Of a DNA stretch of 64,000 bases, positions 37,801 to 45,719 are shown in pieces. A program made the position numbers and the translations under genes. Position 1 is the stretch's first letter, and each line of letters begins with the position of its first letter. This DNA comes from Pararhodonellum marinum. GTDB lineage: Bacteria; Bacteroidota; Bacteroidia; Cytophagales; Cyclobacteriaceae. Where the stretch lies: the NCBI RefSeq assembly GCF_015354735.1, contig NZ_JACEFJ010000001.1, forward strand, positions 124,001 through 188,000, written 5' to 3'. The notes below the pieces were generated by a model. It searched no databases. It was not told the origin of the DNA and saw only the letters and a program-made list of their open reading frames with translations.

Positions 37801-37900
37801 CGGCCGATATCACCGTACCTGTAACGGTCTGAGTTTGTGCAATGGATAAATTGCTGAACATAAATACAAGCAAAATTGCACCTAGTAAATTTTTCATCAT
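34853..37900 (-). CDS. SusC/RagA-family TonB-dependent transporter (pair 2)
   Basis: 1015 residues: a signal peptide (about 1-21, ending SIAQ), a CarboxypepD_reg-like domain (LPGVNVRVQGSTTG, ITDLDGQYSI), EVVVVGYGT at the plug boundary, a plug with PLYVIDGIPI and KDASAAAIYGSRGANGVVLI, and a barrel ending SLGFNIGL. There is no STN domain. The first ~210 residues are highly similar to SusC 1, while the barrels diverge, which implies different ligands. Confidence 0.96.
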   Translation of the reverse strand: MMKNLLGAILLVFMFSNLSIAQTQTVTGTVISAEDNMPLPGVNVRVQGSTTGAITDLDGQYSIQAAPDQTLIFSFVGFNTQEALVGNRTRVDITMELDAKTLSEVVVVGYGTTNRRDLTGSVGSVRGEDIARLPMASIDNALQGRAAGVFVQSPSGTPGAGITMQIRGNTSLSASSEPLYVIDGIPIISEDLSGLFSGGQATNSLADINPADIESIEILKDASAAAIYGSRGANGVVLITTKRGKAGEAKIDINGFYGVQNVTNKIDMHNSSEFLRLMDDAAFQDNRDLGTNYGENYVTNIWGFDPDDPSLQNTRWYDEIFKEAPIQSYDISVSGGNDKTQYYSSLAYFNQEGVQIGTGFERISARLNLDTRVNDWLKVGTNMSLNRTIQDRTINDNSLYGVVINTLAGDPLMPVREEDGAYADPFDYFGWWMLDNPVLIAENYYRFTRTNRALATVYADIQLAKGLSFRSTMSIDYTDLEDESYTPIISRESINGNFNGQGTYGNTQDFTWLAENYLTYTTSFGDGKHNVNAVLGNSYQASNRNFASIVAQGFPSDQFTKLAVAAQVTAGSTSGTNWGLTSYFFRGNYSYADKFLFTFTGRADGSSRFGDNFRFGFFPSGSVAYRLSEEGFMQDQSLISDLKVRASYGVTGNQDGIGNFASRGLFGVGAYRQTPSLVPTQLSNSNLTWESTVQSNVGIDFGFLGDRITLTADYFVKTTEDLLLNRLIPGVSGFKFVTENIGRVENRGLELALGGTILTGPLNWTSSFNISWIRNKVLELEVDDQILSDSHILSTGHPIGTFFLIDHEGVDPQTGNMNWVDLNGDGAINSADRRIVGNAQPDYFGGWDNRLNYKGFDLNLFFQFTVGNDIFNHSRASYENLGWSRIGPGFPLPDGNNHTLADRRWREPGDITDIPRASLNNLNWREYSSRWLEDGSFLRLKLLTLGYNFPQTIVSNIGIRSLRVFVQGQNLFTITNYTGLDPEVSQNARDPRLAGSDFGTMPQLRSYSLGFNIGL

Positions 37901-38136
37901 AAGCGTTTTTGATTTTAAAATGGTAATTAAATGAAATAGGTAGGTTTTTTGAAGATTTTAAATTACTGTTAATTTGAAAAAATAAAAAGTCAAACAGAAA
38001 ATAAATTTGAATTAATAGTTTAAAAACAAGACAATAGGATTCGATTTATGATTATTTGAATAACTCAAAAATTTATTAAATACGGTACTTTGTTTATGGA
38101 ATAATGTTGTATATTTTTTTTACGGTGTCCGATTTC
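37901..38136. other. AT-rich intergenic region upstream of susC 2
   Basis: No gene is seen. It is extremely AT-rich and must hold the promoter of the second SusC/SusD operon. I found no exact TAnnTTTG box on the minus strand. Confidence 0.5.
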
Positions 38137-38170
38137 AAAAAAAAAATGCACTGATAACTAAATCAGTGCA
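38137..38170 (-). terminator. Terminator of the Fe-S carrier gene
   Basis: TGCACTGA (38147-38154) and TCAGTGCA (38163-38170) form an 8-bp perfect stem. On the minus strand it is followed by about ten T. Confidence 0.9.
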
Positions 38171-38205
38171 GCTAGAAGTAAGTTGTCAATGGAAGAATTG
38201 CCTGA

Positions 38206-38532
38206 TTAGACTGAAAAACTCTCTCCGCATCCACAAGTTCGTGAGGCATTGGGATTGACAAACTGAAAACCTTTGCCGTTCAATCCATCTGAAAATTCAA
38301 GTGTTGTTCCAGCTAAGTACAAAAGGCTTTTTCGGTCAACAATGATCTTAACACCTTTGTCTTCAAAAACATGATCGCTGTCGATTGTATTGGCATCAAA
38401 ACCCAATTCATACATCAATCCTGAGCATCCTCCGCCTTTGACAGAAACGCGGATGTTTTCTCTTTCGGTCCTGCCTTCTTCCTGACGCAATTCCAAAATT
38501 CGTTCCTTTGCTTTATCTGATACTATTATCAT
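38206..38532 (-). CDS. A-type iron-sulfur carrier (HesB/IscA/SufA family)
   Basis: 108 residues from ATG 38532 (MIIVSDKAKERI), the normal N-terminus of the family; the open frame extends 25 codons upstream but those residues are not family-like. The three cluster-binding cysteines are present: C36 (GGGCSG) and C100/C102 (TCGCGESF). It delivers Fe-S clusters to apoproteins in the cytosol. No isc or suf operon is adjacent. Confidence 0.93.
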   Translation of the reverse strand: MIIVSDKAKERILELRQEEGRTERENIRVSVKGGGCSGLMYELGFDANTIDSDHVFEDKGVKIIVDRKSLLYLAGTTLEFSDGLNGKGFQFVNPNASRTCGCGESFSV

Positions 38533-38604
38533 ATTTTCGGGATAATTTATATTTCCTGTTTTAAGTAAAGGCAAAACATGCTTACCTTCGAAATGATTCA
38601 CATA

Positions 38605-38612
38605 CAAATATA
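38605..38612 (-). promoter_or_regulatory. Possible -7 element of the Fe-S carrier gene
   Basis: TATATTTG on the minus strand matches TAnnTTTG, 73 bp before the chosen ATG. It would also exclude the longer start at 38607 from the transcript. Confidence 0.35.
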
Positions 38613-38624
38613 CAAAATTCTGGC

Positions 38625-39026
38625 ATGAGAAAAATTGAACACTTAGGGATTGCGGTCAAAAACCTAAAACAATCCAATGCACTTTTTGAAAGATTGTTGG
38701 GAAAAGCTTCCTACAAAGAAGAGGAAGTTGGTTCTGAGGGTGTTTTGACTTCCTTTTTTCAAGTTGGAGAAACCAAAATTGAACTGTTGGAAGCTTCAAG
38801 TGAAAATAGTCCAATAGCTAAGTTTATGGAGAGAAGGGGAGAAGGAATTCATCATATCGCCTTTGATGTGGAAGATATTAGATCCGAAGTGGAAAGGTTA
38901 AAAGCAAATGGTTTTGAAATCCTAAATGAAATTCCCAAGGAAGGGGCAGATCATAAATTAGTTGTATTTTTGCATCCAAGATCCACCAATGGCGTTTTGG
39001 TAGAGCTGTGTCAGGATAAAGATTGA
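38625..39026 (+). CDS. mce: Methylmalonyl-CoA epimerase
   Basis: A VOC-fold, metal-dependent enzyme converting (2S)- to (2R)-methylmalonyl-CoA between propionyl-CoA carboxylase and the B12-dependent mutase. 133 residues with paired beta-alpha-beta-beta-beta modules. Metal ligands are seen at IEHLGIAV (H6), IELLEA, IHHIAFDV and VLVELCQ. thiL follows after 39 bp on the same strand. Confidence 0.93.
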   Translation: MRKIEHLGIAVKNLKQSNALFERLLGKASYKEEEVGSEGVLTSFFQVGETKIELLEASSENSPIAKFMERRGEGIHHIAFDVEDIRSEVERLKANGFEILNEIPKEGADHKLVVFLHPRSTNGVLVELCQDKD

Positions 39027-39065
39027 AGGTGCCCTTGCACCTTATTTAAAAACGACTACAAAAAT

Positions 39066-40094
39066 ATGGCAGAAAAGAGAACCGAAATCAGTGATTTGGG
39101 AGAGTTTGGATTGATCGAACATCTAAAAAGAGGGGTTAATGTCAAACAGTCCAGTACCTTATTGGGAATAGGTGATGATGCAGCTGTATTGGCAGCTGGA
39201 GACCATGTAAAGGTGGTTACCACAGATATGCTGTTGGAGGGGGTGCATTTTGACCTCGCATATGCCCCTTTACATCACTTGGGTTTCAAAGCGGTAGCTG
39301 TCAATGTATCAGATGTAGCGGCGATGAATGCGATTCCTAAACAAATCACTGTAAGCCTTGCCTTATCCAATCGGTTTTCTGTTGAGGCCGTAGATGCCCT
39401 TTATGCAGGGGTTTCTGTAGCCTGTGAGCATTATGGGGTTGATCTTATCGGTGGTGATACGACCGCTTCACGTTCAGGCTTGGTGATTTCCATCACGGCG
39501 ATCGGGGAAGGTCAAAAAGAAACTTTAGCCTACAGATCTGGCGCCAAAGTAAACGACATCATTTGTGCGACAGGAGATTTAGGTGCTGCTTTGGTTGGTT
39601 TACAGATTTTAGAAAGAGAAAAACAGGTTTATCTGGCCAATCCGAACATGAAACCGCAATTGGATAAATATCCATACGTCACCCGACGACAACTAAAACC
39701 CGATGCACGGATGGATATCATTCATGAGTTCAAGGAAATTGGCCTTGTTCCCACGAGCATGATAGACATTTCAGATGGGCTTGCTTCGGAACTTTTTCAC
39801 CTCTGTAAAGCATCTGAGGTGGGAGTGACTATTTATGAGGATAAATTGCCGATTGATAAGGAAACCTATGATACGGCATTGGAACTTGGCCTGGATCCGA
39901 TTACCTGTGTATTGAATGGGGGGGAGGACTATGAATTGCTTTTTACCATAGCACCAAAAGATTATCCTAAACTGGAAAAGCATCCTGATGTCCATTTTAT
40001 TGGACATGTCACCAAAGCAGAGGAGGGAAAATTTCTGGTAACCAAAAGCGGTACAGCGGTGGAATTAAAAGCCCAGGGTTGGAAACATTTTTAA
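39066..40094 (+). CDS. thiL: Thiamine-phosphate kinase
   Basis: Phosphorylates thiamine monophosphate to thiamine diphosphate with ATP. 342 residues of the PurM/ThiL fold: LGIGDDAAVL near 35-45 with the paired metal-binding Asp, TTDMLLEGVHFD, AVNVSDVAAMNA, GGDTTAS, ISDGLASEL and NGGEDYELLFT. It overlaps nothing and converges on the BASS transporter gene with a 49-bp gap. Confidence 0.95.
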   Translation: MAEKRTEISDLGEFGLIEHLKRGVNVKQSSTLLGIGDDAAVLAAGDHVKVVTTDMLLEGVHFDLAYAPLHHLGFKAVAVNVSDVAAMNAIPKQITVSLALSNRFSVEAVDALYAGVSVACEHYGVDLIGGDTTASRSGLVISITAIGEGQKETLAYRSGAKVNDIICATGDLGAALVGLQILEREKQVYLANPNMKPQLDKYPYVTRRQLKPDARMDIIHEFKEIGLVPTSMIDISDGLASELFHLCKASEVGVTIYEDKLPIDKETYDTALELGLDPITCVLNGGEDYELLFTIAPKDYPKLEKHPDVHFIGHVTKAEEGKFLVTKSGTAVELKAQGWKHF

Positions 40095-40143
40095 GAAAAT
40101 ACACCAAGATCCTGCAGACAGATTATAACTAGTGTTACAATTG

Positions 40144-41238
40144 TTATTTCTCAATTTCTTCATCTTTGGGTGGTTTGCGATGCCAATAAGAAGCCAATAT
40201 AGATCCTGTGATGTTCATAAACGGTCCAAATACCGCAGCGGCCAATCCTACAGTAGCTATTTTCCCCATTTCTTTGGCCAATCCTGAAGCCAGCCCAGCA
40301 TTTTGCATGCCCACCTCAAAGGCGATGGTTCGGCAATCCCTTTCATCCATTCTAAACAGTTTCCCAGCCCAATATCCCAAAGTGTATCCACTGAGGTTGT
40401 GAAAGATTACCAATACAATCAATATCGGGCCAATTGTCAAGAGGTTATCCCTTCCAGCGGCAGTTATAATCGCGATGATGACAGCAATTCCAATCATGGA
40501 TACCAGAGGCATGGCATCATCCAGCCACTTGGCTTTTCCGCCCAAAAATCTGTTAAAAAGTAAACCGGCACCGATAGGAACAATGACAATTTTGATGATG
40601 TCCAAAACCATACCCCATACATTCACTTCCACGAATTCCCCAGCCAGCAATCCCATCAGGACGGGCGTAATAAATGGCGCCAGCATGGTGGTAACCGCGG
40701 TGATGGTGATGGAGAGGGCCAAATTTGCATTAGCCAGAAAGCTCATTACATTGGAAGCCATTCCACTGGGGGAGGAGCCGATCAAAATCAGACCAGCGGC
40801 TATCTCAGGTGGGAACCCACTTAATTTGGCGAGGGTGTAACCTATGATGGGCATGATGGTAAATTGGCAAAGCACCCCAATCAACACGCCTTTTGGCATT
40901 TTAATGACCCCACCGAAATCCCTTAGGCTCATAGAGGTGCCCATGCCAAACATGATAATCTGCAACAAAGGCACAATTAACCCACTTAATTTAAAACCTC
41001 CTATTTCCTGAAATGGACCGGGATAAAACATGGCAGCTACCACCACTCCAAAAATCATCATGGTGTAGGTAAAACCCTTAAGCTTGTCGAATCCCCTGAA
41101 TCCTATTCCCAATAAGATAAAGAACAGGATCAATGAAGGGCCGACAAGGTGTACGAGATCTATGAAATAAAACAACACGGCTAAAACTAAAACCGGAATC
41201 GCAGATAACAGCAAAAATTTATAGGAAACTTGTTTCAA
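40144..41238 (-). CDS. BASS-family sodium-dependent symporter
   Basis: 364 residues with about nine to ten transmembrane helices. The family signature GSSPSGMASNVMSFLA (about 153-168) and the helix-break region FEVGMQNAGLASGLA (about 309-323) mark the bile-acid:Na+ symporter (BASS) family. Members move organic anions including bile acids, pantoate and pyruvate (plant BASS2) with sodium. It is the last gene of the RraA/enolase cluster, 46 bp after the NTF2-like gene. I infer it imports the carboxylate product of that pathway. Confidence 0.9.
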   Translation of the reverse strand: MKQVSYKFLLLSAIPVLVLAVLFYFIDLVHLVGPSLILFFILLGIGFRGFDKLKGFTYTMMIFGVVVAAMFYPGPFQEIGGFKLSGLIVPLLQIIMFGMGTSMSLRDFGGVIKMPKGVLIGVLCQFTIMPIIGYTLAKLSGFPPEIAAGLILIGSSPSGMASNVMSFLANANLALSITITAVTTMLAPFITPVLMGLLAGEFVEVNVWGMVLDIIKIVIVPIGAGLLFNRFLGGKAKWLDDAMPLVSMIGIAVIIAIITAAGRDNLLTIGPILIVLVIFHNLSGYTLGYWAGKLFRMDERDCRTIAFEVGMQNAGLASGLAKEMGKIATVGLAAAVFGPFMNITGSILASYWHRKPPKDEEIEK

Positions 41239-41284
41239 AAGACTGGGGATAATGAGGTTTGAAATTTAAATGGCTAAGGGTTAT

Positions 41285-41719
41285 TTATAGTTTGTATGCC
41301 TGCCTGGAAAGCAACTGCCATTTGGATTTATTTTTGACCCAAACCATCATGACACCAATTCTGATGTCTACTGTTTGATTGGATTGGTTTTTGGCCTTGG
41401 CGGCATAAATGTGACGCACCACCCCGACTTTTCCTGAAATCTGGATTTCTTGTTCATGGACTTCCACACTTTGATAGTCAAAAGGCTTTAAGCTTACAAT
41501 CTCCTGAATAAAGGCTTTTTTATCCTGAACACTTCCATTGGAATGCCCAAATACCAGATCCTCAGACAACAATGCATTGAATTTTGCTTCATCCGCATTG
41601 ACCACTGCCTGGGTGAATTCATTTACCGCCTTAGCGACCTCTTCTTTTTCTGTATCATTGAAATCAGTCAATGGTGCAAAAAAGGTCAAAATGATGAAAA
41701 TTAATAGGCTGCTTTTCAT
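41285..41719 (-). CDS. Exported NTF2-like (SnoaL/DUF4440-type) protein
   Basis: 144 residues from ATG 41719, which gives a signal peptide (MKSSLLIFIILTFFAPL); the frame is open further upstream but would run into the enolase gene. The cone-shaped NTF2 fold is seen in VAKAVNEFTQAVVNADEAKF and LLSEDLVFGHSNG, with VRIGVMMVWVKNKSKWQLLSRQAY at the end in two stretches. Such folds are small-molecule enzymes or binding proteins. It is part of the RraA/enolase operon and its role there is unknown. Confidence 0.8.
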   Translation of the reverse strand: MKSSLLIFIILTFFAPLTDFNDTEKEEVAKAVNEFTQAVVNADEAKFNALLSEDLVFGHSNGSVQDKKAFIQEIVSLKPFDYQSVEVHEQEIQISGKVGVVRHIYAAKAKNQSNQTVDIRIGVMMVWVKNKSKWQLLSRQAYKL

Positions 41720-41741
41720 AGAGTTTTTTGAATTAGGGATT

Positions 41742-41771
41742 CCGGAAACTTGGTGCTGGCCAAGTTTCCGG
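41742..41771 (-). other. Perfect 12-bp intergenic stem-loop in the operon
   Basis: CCGGAAACTTGG (41742-41753) pairs perfectly with CCAAGTTTCCGG (41760-41771), loop six bases. No T-run follows on the minus strand, so it looks like an mRNA-processing or stabilising hairpin between the enolase and NTF2-like genes rather than a terminator. Confidence 0.75.
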
Positions 41772-41787
41772 TATTCCACGTTGGGAT

Positions 41788-43272
41788 TTAGCTGTAAGTT
41801 CTGTCGTGGGAGCTTTTTTGATCCCATTCTGTAGTCGGTGCAAAGAAGCTGCCGTCTCTCCTATGCAGGTGTTCCTTGAGTACCTCTTCATTCAGATCGA
41901 TACCCAGTCCAGGTGAGGTCAGGGGCACAGGGGCGTAGCCCATGTCAATCATTTTCTTTCCATCCGTGGTAACCACCAAATCCTCCCACCAAGGGACATC
42001 CACCGAATGGTGTTCCAAAGAAAGAAAATTCTGTGTCGCTGCGGCACAATGGACATTGGCCATAAACGAAACAGGTGTTCCTGCTTGATGCATGGCCATG
42101 GCTATGCCATTTTCCTCTGCATAATCGCCGATTCTTTTTGTTTCAAGTAAGCCACCTGAGGAAGCCAAATCAGGGTGAACGATGTCCACCGCATGATTGT
42201 CGATTAGATCCTTAAAATTTTGAAGCAAATAAATATCTTCTCCGGTTGTAGTAGGTGTTTCTAAGGCATCGGTAATCGTCTTGTGCTGTTGGGTCATCTG
42301 CCACGGCACCATGTCCTCCAGCCAGGCAAGCCGGTATTTGTCCAAGGCTTTTCCCAATCTGATGCAGTTGTTAAGATCAATATGGCCATAGTGATCTGTT
42401 GAGATGGGTATTTCATAACCCACCATTTCCCTTACATTGTGGACAATTTTAGCCAGTTCATCCAAACCTTTTTCCGTGATTTGTATGCCAGTGAATGGAT
42501 GGGCGGTATTGGCATAAGACATATAGCCTCCTTGCCATTGACTCGAGCTTCCTTTTAAAATTTCTTTGTTGACCAAGGCTCCCGGGATATCTTTGATTTC
42601 ATTGATGGAAACATCCATTTTGAGCCAATTGTATCCTTGGGTTTCAGTTCGGTATTTGATCAGGCGTTTTTGGTCTTCAGGGTCTTTTCCTTCCGGGGTA
42701 TCGGCATATAATCGAACGTTATCTCTGTATCTGCCTCCCAGCAATTGCCATGCGGGCACATTGTACGCTTTTCCACAAAGGTCCCAAAGCGCCATTTCTA
42801 CCGCACAAACTCCACCCGCCTGCCTTGCAGGACCGCCAAATTGCTTGATGATTTTAAAAATACGCTCTACGTTACATGGGTTTTCACCGAGTATTCGACT
42901 TTTCAACATCAAGGCATACTTGGGATCAGCGCCATCCCTCACTTCCCCCAGGCCATATATGCCTTGGTTGGTGTAAATTTTGATGATGGCTGTGCCACCC
43001 ATGACCGCTGTAAGACAGTAACGGAGATCGGTGATTTTCAGATCGGAAGGAGCAGAAGCCTTTTGTACTTTAGATGTCGTCTGGGCCAAGGTGTCCTCAA
43101 GCGTCAATCCCATCATTGCGGTGAGTGATAAACCACCTAGAGCAGTCTTTTTTAAAAAATCCCTACGGTCGGCTTTGGTGGTAGGTCTATCTATTTCAGC
43201 TTGCCTTTCAGCAGCATATTGGGCTTCTCTTACTTTGTTTTTGGAGATGATGTCCTGGAGTGTGTTTTTCAT
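41788..43272 (-). CDS. Tat-exported enolase-superfamily protein (mandelate racemase-like) 1
   Basis: 494 residues. A 35-residue polar stretch precedes a twin-arginine signal (DRRDFLKKTALGGLSL, about 36-51), predicting export of a folded, metal-loaded enzyme. The capping domain includes KIYTNQGIYGLGE. The barrel has WLKMDVS (Lys after strand 2), STDHYGH (first metal ligand region), WLEDMVPW, TTGEDIY, HPDLASSGG (Asp) and MHQAG (His of the His-Asp dyad). Known relatives dehydrate or racemise sugar acids. The specific reaction cannot be named. It lies between RraA 1 and the NTF2-like gene. Confidence 0.88.
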   Translation of the reverse strand: MKNTLQDIISKNKVREAQYAAERQAEIDRPTTKADRRDFLKKTALGGLSLTAMMGLTLEDTLAQTTSKVQKASAPSDLKITDLRYCLTAVMGGTAIIKIYTNQGIYGLGEVRDGADPKYALMLKSRILGENPCNVERIFKIIKQFGGPARQAGGVCAVEMALWDLCGKAYNVPAWQLLGGRYRDNVRLYADTPEGKDPEDQKRLIKYRTETQGYNWLKMDVSINEIKDIPGALVNKEILKGSSSQWQGGYMSYANTAHPFTGIQITEKGLDELAKIVHNVREMVGYEIPISTDHYGHIDLNNCIRLGKALDKYRLAWLEDMVPWQMTQQHKTITDALETPTTTGEDIYLLQNFKDLIDNHAVDIVHPDLASSGGLLETKRIGDYAEENGIAMAMHQAGTPVSFMANVHCAAATQNFLSLEHHSVDVPWWEDLVVTTDGKKMIDMGYAPVPLTSPGLGIDLNEEVLKEHLHRRDGSFFAPTTEWDQKSSHDRTYS

Positions 43273-43321
43273 GGTGAATGGTTTTGGGTCTTTTTGTTTT
43301 ACACATTTTTCTGGTATCTGT

Positions 43322-44254
43322 TTACCAATTTCTATCTTTTAAGAAGAGATTTAGCTCCTCGCGACTCATGGGCAAATCGGTTTTTTTATTTACCCAATCC
43401 AAAAAATCCTTGACGATGGTTTCATTCCACTTGGTATCAATCTCACCTGCGGAATACTTGCCTTCTTTGAGTCTTTGAATTCCGAATTGATCTCTTAACA
43501 TAATGAATTCGGCGTTGATGACCAAATCGGCCAATAAGAAGGAAGGAATGAAGATCACTCCATATTTATTGGCTAAAACAGCATCTCCAGGGAGTACAAT
43601 GGCGCGTCCGATCCTGACCGGATAGTTGATGGTGGTGAGCATCATTTGTTGGATGTAGGAGGGGTCATGCCCTTTGACCCAGCCGTTAAAACCTTCAATA
43701 GCACTTAGCCCAGCCATATCCCTGACCGAGCCGTAGAAGATCACTCCTTTCTTTGATTTGGCATAGATGGCATTGCCTAAATTGTCCCCGATCAGTGTAC
43801 CATCTACTATTTTGCCATAACCGTCAGCTACATAAATATCACCCTCCTGCAAAGCATCTATGGGCCAGGAATTGGTACCTCCGGCTTGCACTCTGCCTTC
43901 TTGCTTTCCAATGTCCTTTACCAGATCATTGACATCCTGTCTCAAAGGCATGTACTGTGCTGTCAATGCCCTTCCAGTCATCACCCTGTTGTCATGAATC
44001 ATGATCCACTCATTTTCATACTGGTTGTGATACCCTTTGTTTCTGAGATAACCCCATGCTTCTTCCATTGAAACCTTTTCAAGCCTTTGGAGGAGTGCTT
44101 CTGGGACCTTTGGCCTTCCATCAGGAAAGCGTTCGCCATCCCATTGAGCGGTCAACTTTTGAATTTGATCAGGGCTAGGGCTGATTTGTTGTGCCATCGA
44201 AAACAGGCCTGGTAACAGTGTTACCAAGAAGCACAATAAGATTGCTTTTTTCAT
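43322..44254 (-). CDS. Exported RraA-like (HMG aldolase-fold) protein 1
   Basis: 310 residues with a signal peptide (about 1-21, ending SMAQ). The RraA/4-hydroxy-4-methyl-2-oxoglutarate aldolase fold is shown by PDGRPKVPEALLQRL, GRALTAQY, DIYVADGYG, then GDNLGNAIYAKSKKG leading to GSVRDMAGL, which keeps the Arg-Asp pair. The acidic residue that usually follows two positions after Arg-Asp is Gly here. Most RraA proteins are cytosolic and about 160-230 residues, so an exported 310-residue form with extra N- and C-terminal segments is unusual. It lies 49 bp upstream of enolase-like 1. Confidence 0.85.
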   Translation of the reverse strand: MKKAILLCFLVTLLPGLFSMAQQISPSPDQIQKLTAQWDGERFPDGRPKVPEALLQRLEKVSMEEAWGYLRNKGYHNQYENEWIMIHDNRVMTGRALTAQYMPLRQDVNDLVKDIGKQEGRVQAGGTNSWPIDALQEGDIYVADGYGKIVDGTLIGDNLGNAIYAKSKKGVIFYGSVRDMAGLSAIEGFNGWVKGHDPSYIQQMMLTTINYPVRIGRAIVLPGDAVLANKYGVIFIPSFLLADLVINAEFIMLRDQFGIQRLKEGKYSAGEIDTKWNETIVKDFLDWVNKKTDLPMSREELNLFLKDRNW

Positions 44255-44277
44255 ATACCTTGGGTTTTTGGATATAG

Positions 44278-44322
44278 AAAATTGGCATTCCGATCTTAAA
44301 TGGCTCAGATCGAAAATGCCAA
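44278..44322 (-). terminator. Stem-loop between enolase-like 2 and RraA 1, possible partial terminator
   Basis: TTGGCATT (44282-44289) pairs with AATGCCAA (44315-44322), and inside it CGATC (44291-44295) pairs with GATCG (44308-44312). On the minus strand a short T stretch (TTTTC) follows. The 150-bp gap could attenuate transcription between the two halves of the cluster. Confidence 0.45.
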
Positions 44323-44404
44323 CTTTCTTTTTAAAAGAAATTTTGTATGGAAGATAGAAAATATCCTTGATTTATTTTATGGGATATTGATCAACTTACA
44401 AAAT

Positions 44405-45682
44405 TTATTCAAAGAATGGTACATCTTTTACAGCATATTTTCGCATGCCTTCTTCATTGATTTCCACACCGATTCCAGGCTTTTCTGATAAGGTGATAAA
44501 ACTGTTTTCAGTTCTGGGGCCATCGTAGGTGACAATGTCTTTCCAAAGGTCATCCGTGTCCATATAAATCTGCCATTCCATAACCTGGAAATTAGGAACA
44601 GAGGCACAGACATGACAGCTTGCCATGGCACCCAAGAAGGAAGCGACCATATGTGGTGAAAAAGGAACGTAGTATAAATTGGCTAGATTGGCTATCCTTT
44701 GCGCTTCACCCAAACCACCCGCTTTTTGTATGTCAGGCATGATGATATCAACTGCAGATTCAGAAAGCAATCTGGTGAAGCCATAGGCTAAATAAATATT
44801 TTCTCCGGCACAAATTGGGGTAGTGGTCTGTTCAGTAATCGATTTGTAGACTTCTGGATTGTCGGCTGGTATGGGTTCTTCCAACCACATCAGATTGAGC
44901 GGTTCGTACATTTTAGCCATTTTCAGTCCGGTGACGGCATCATATCTTCCATGCATATCCACGCAGATGTCAATATGGGGACCCACAGCCTCTCGCACAG
45001 CAGCGATGGCATTGTACATTCTTTCGATTTCTGCTGGACTTGCCGTCCAGTTGAACCGGTCATATTTATTGGGATCTCTTCCATCATCCACATCAAATTT
45101 GACCGCATTGTAACCTCTACCAACGGCACCTTTGGCTGCATCTGCATAATCTTGAGGACTTGGGTTTCGAGAAGTATAAAGTGCTGTGTCACAATAAACC
45201 CTTATTTTATCACGGAATTTTCCTCCCAACAACTGATATACCGGTACGCCAAAAACTTTCCCGGTGATGTCCCAAAGGGCGGTTTCAATGGCAGTCAGCA
45301 CCGCTACAAATACTCCTGATTGAGCACCTCCAAAAAATGCTCCTTTCCGAATCTGCTCAGCCAATCGATTGGGGTTTAGTGGATTCTGACCTCTAAGTTG
45401 GTTTCCCATCCGCATGACCAAATGGTAAGTACCATGAATGGCATCCACAGCTTCCCCACAACCCCAAACATCCTGGTTGGTGTATATTTTGACATACAAT
45501 GCTCCTCTTACAAAACCACATTTCACATCGGTGATTTTAAGGTCGGCGGGATTGGAGTAGGGATTTTGTCGGTCGACGGCTGCTTGTAGCCCGTTGCCGA
45601 AGGTGCTCAAAAGCGCACCTCCTGTAATTCCGGCTACCAGCCCTTTCTGTAAAAAATTTCTTCGTGAATTTAGATTTTTCAT
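44405..45682 (-). CDS. Tat-exported enolase-superfamily protein (mandelate racemase-like) 2
   Basis: 425 residues with a twin-arginine signal at the very N-terminus (SRRNFLQKGLVAG). Active-site elements: VKFDVDD (Lys), DICVDMHGRYD (first metal Asp), MWLEEPIP (Glu), CAGENIY (Glu), IMPDIQKAGG (Asp) and FSPHM (His). This is the full metal triad plus His-Asp dyad of acid-sugar dehydratases such as galactarate or gluconate dehydratase-like proteins. It shares about a third of its sequence with copy 1, so it is an old duplicate or separate acquisition. It starts 37 bp after RraA 2. Confidence 0.9.
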   Translation of the reverse strand: MKNLNSRRNFLQKGLVAGITGGALLSTFGNGLQAAVDRQNPYSNPADLKITDVKCGFVRGALYVKIYTNQDVWGCGEAVDAIHGTYHLVMRMGNQLRGQNPLNPNRLAEQIRKGAFFGGAQSGVFVAVLTAIETALWDITGKVFGVPVYQLLGGKFRDKIRVYCDTALYTSRNPSPQDYADAAKGAVGRGYNAVKFDVDDGRDPNKYDRFNWTASPAEIERMYNAIAAVREAVGPHIDICVDMHGRYDAVTGLKMAKMYEPLNLMWLEEPIPADNPEVYKSITEQTTTPICAGENIYLAYGFTRLLSESAVDIIMPDIQKAGGLGEAQRIANLANLYYVPFSPHMVASFLGAMASCHVCASVPNFQVMEWQIYMDTDDLWKDIVTYDGPRTENSFITLSEKPGIGVEINEEGMRKYAVKDVPFFE

Positions 45683-45719
45683 AGTTAGGTTTTTAGGTAT
45701 ATGTTAGCGTTATAAAATT

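Noticed and set aside
28563-37900. Classical polysaccharide utilization locus
   Set aside because: Only SusC/SusD pairs are present; no glycoside hydrolase, lyase, sulfatase or hybrid sensor is found nearby.
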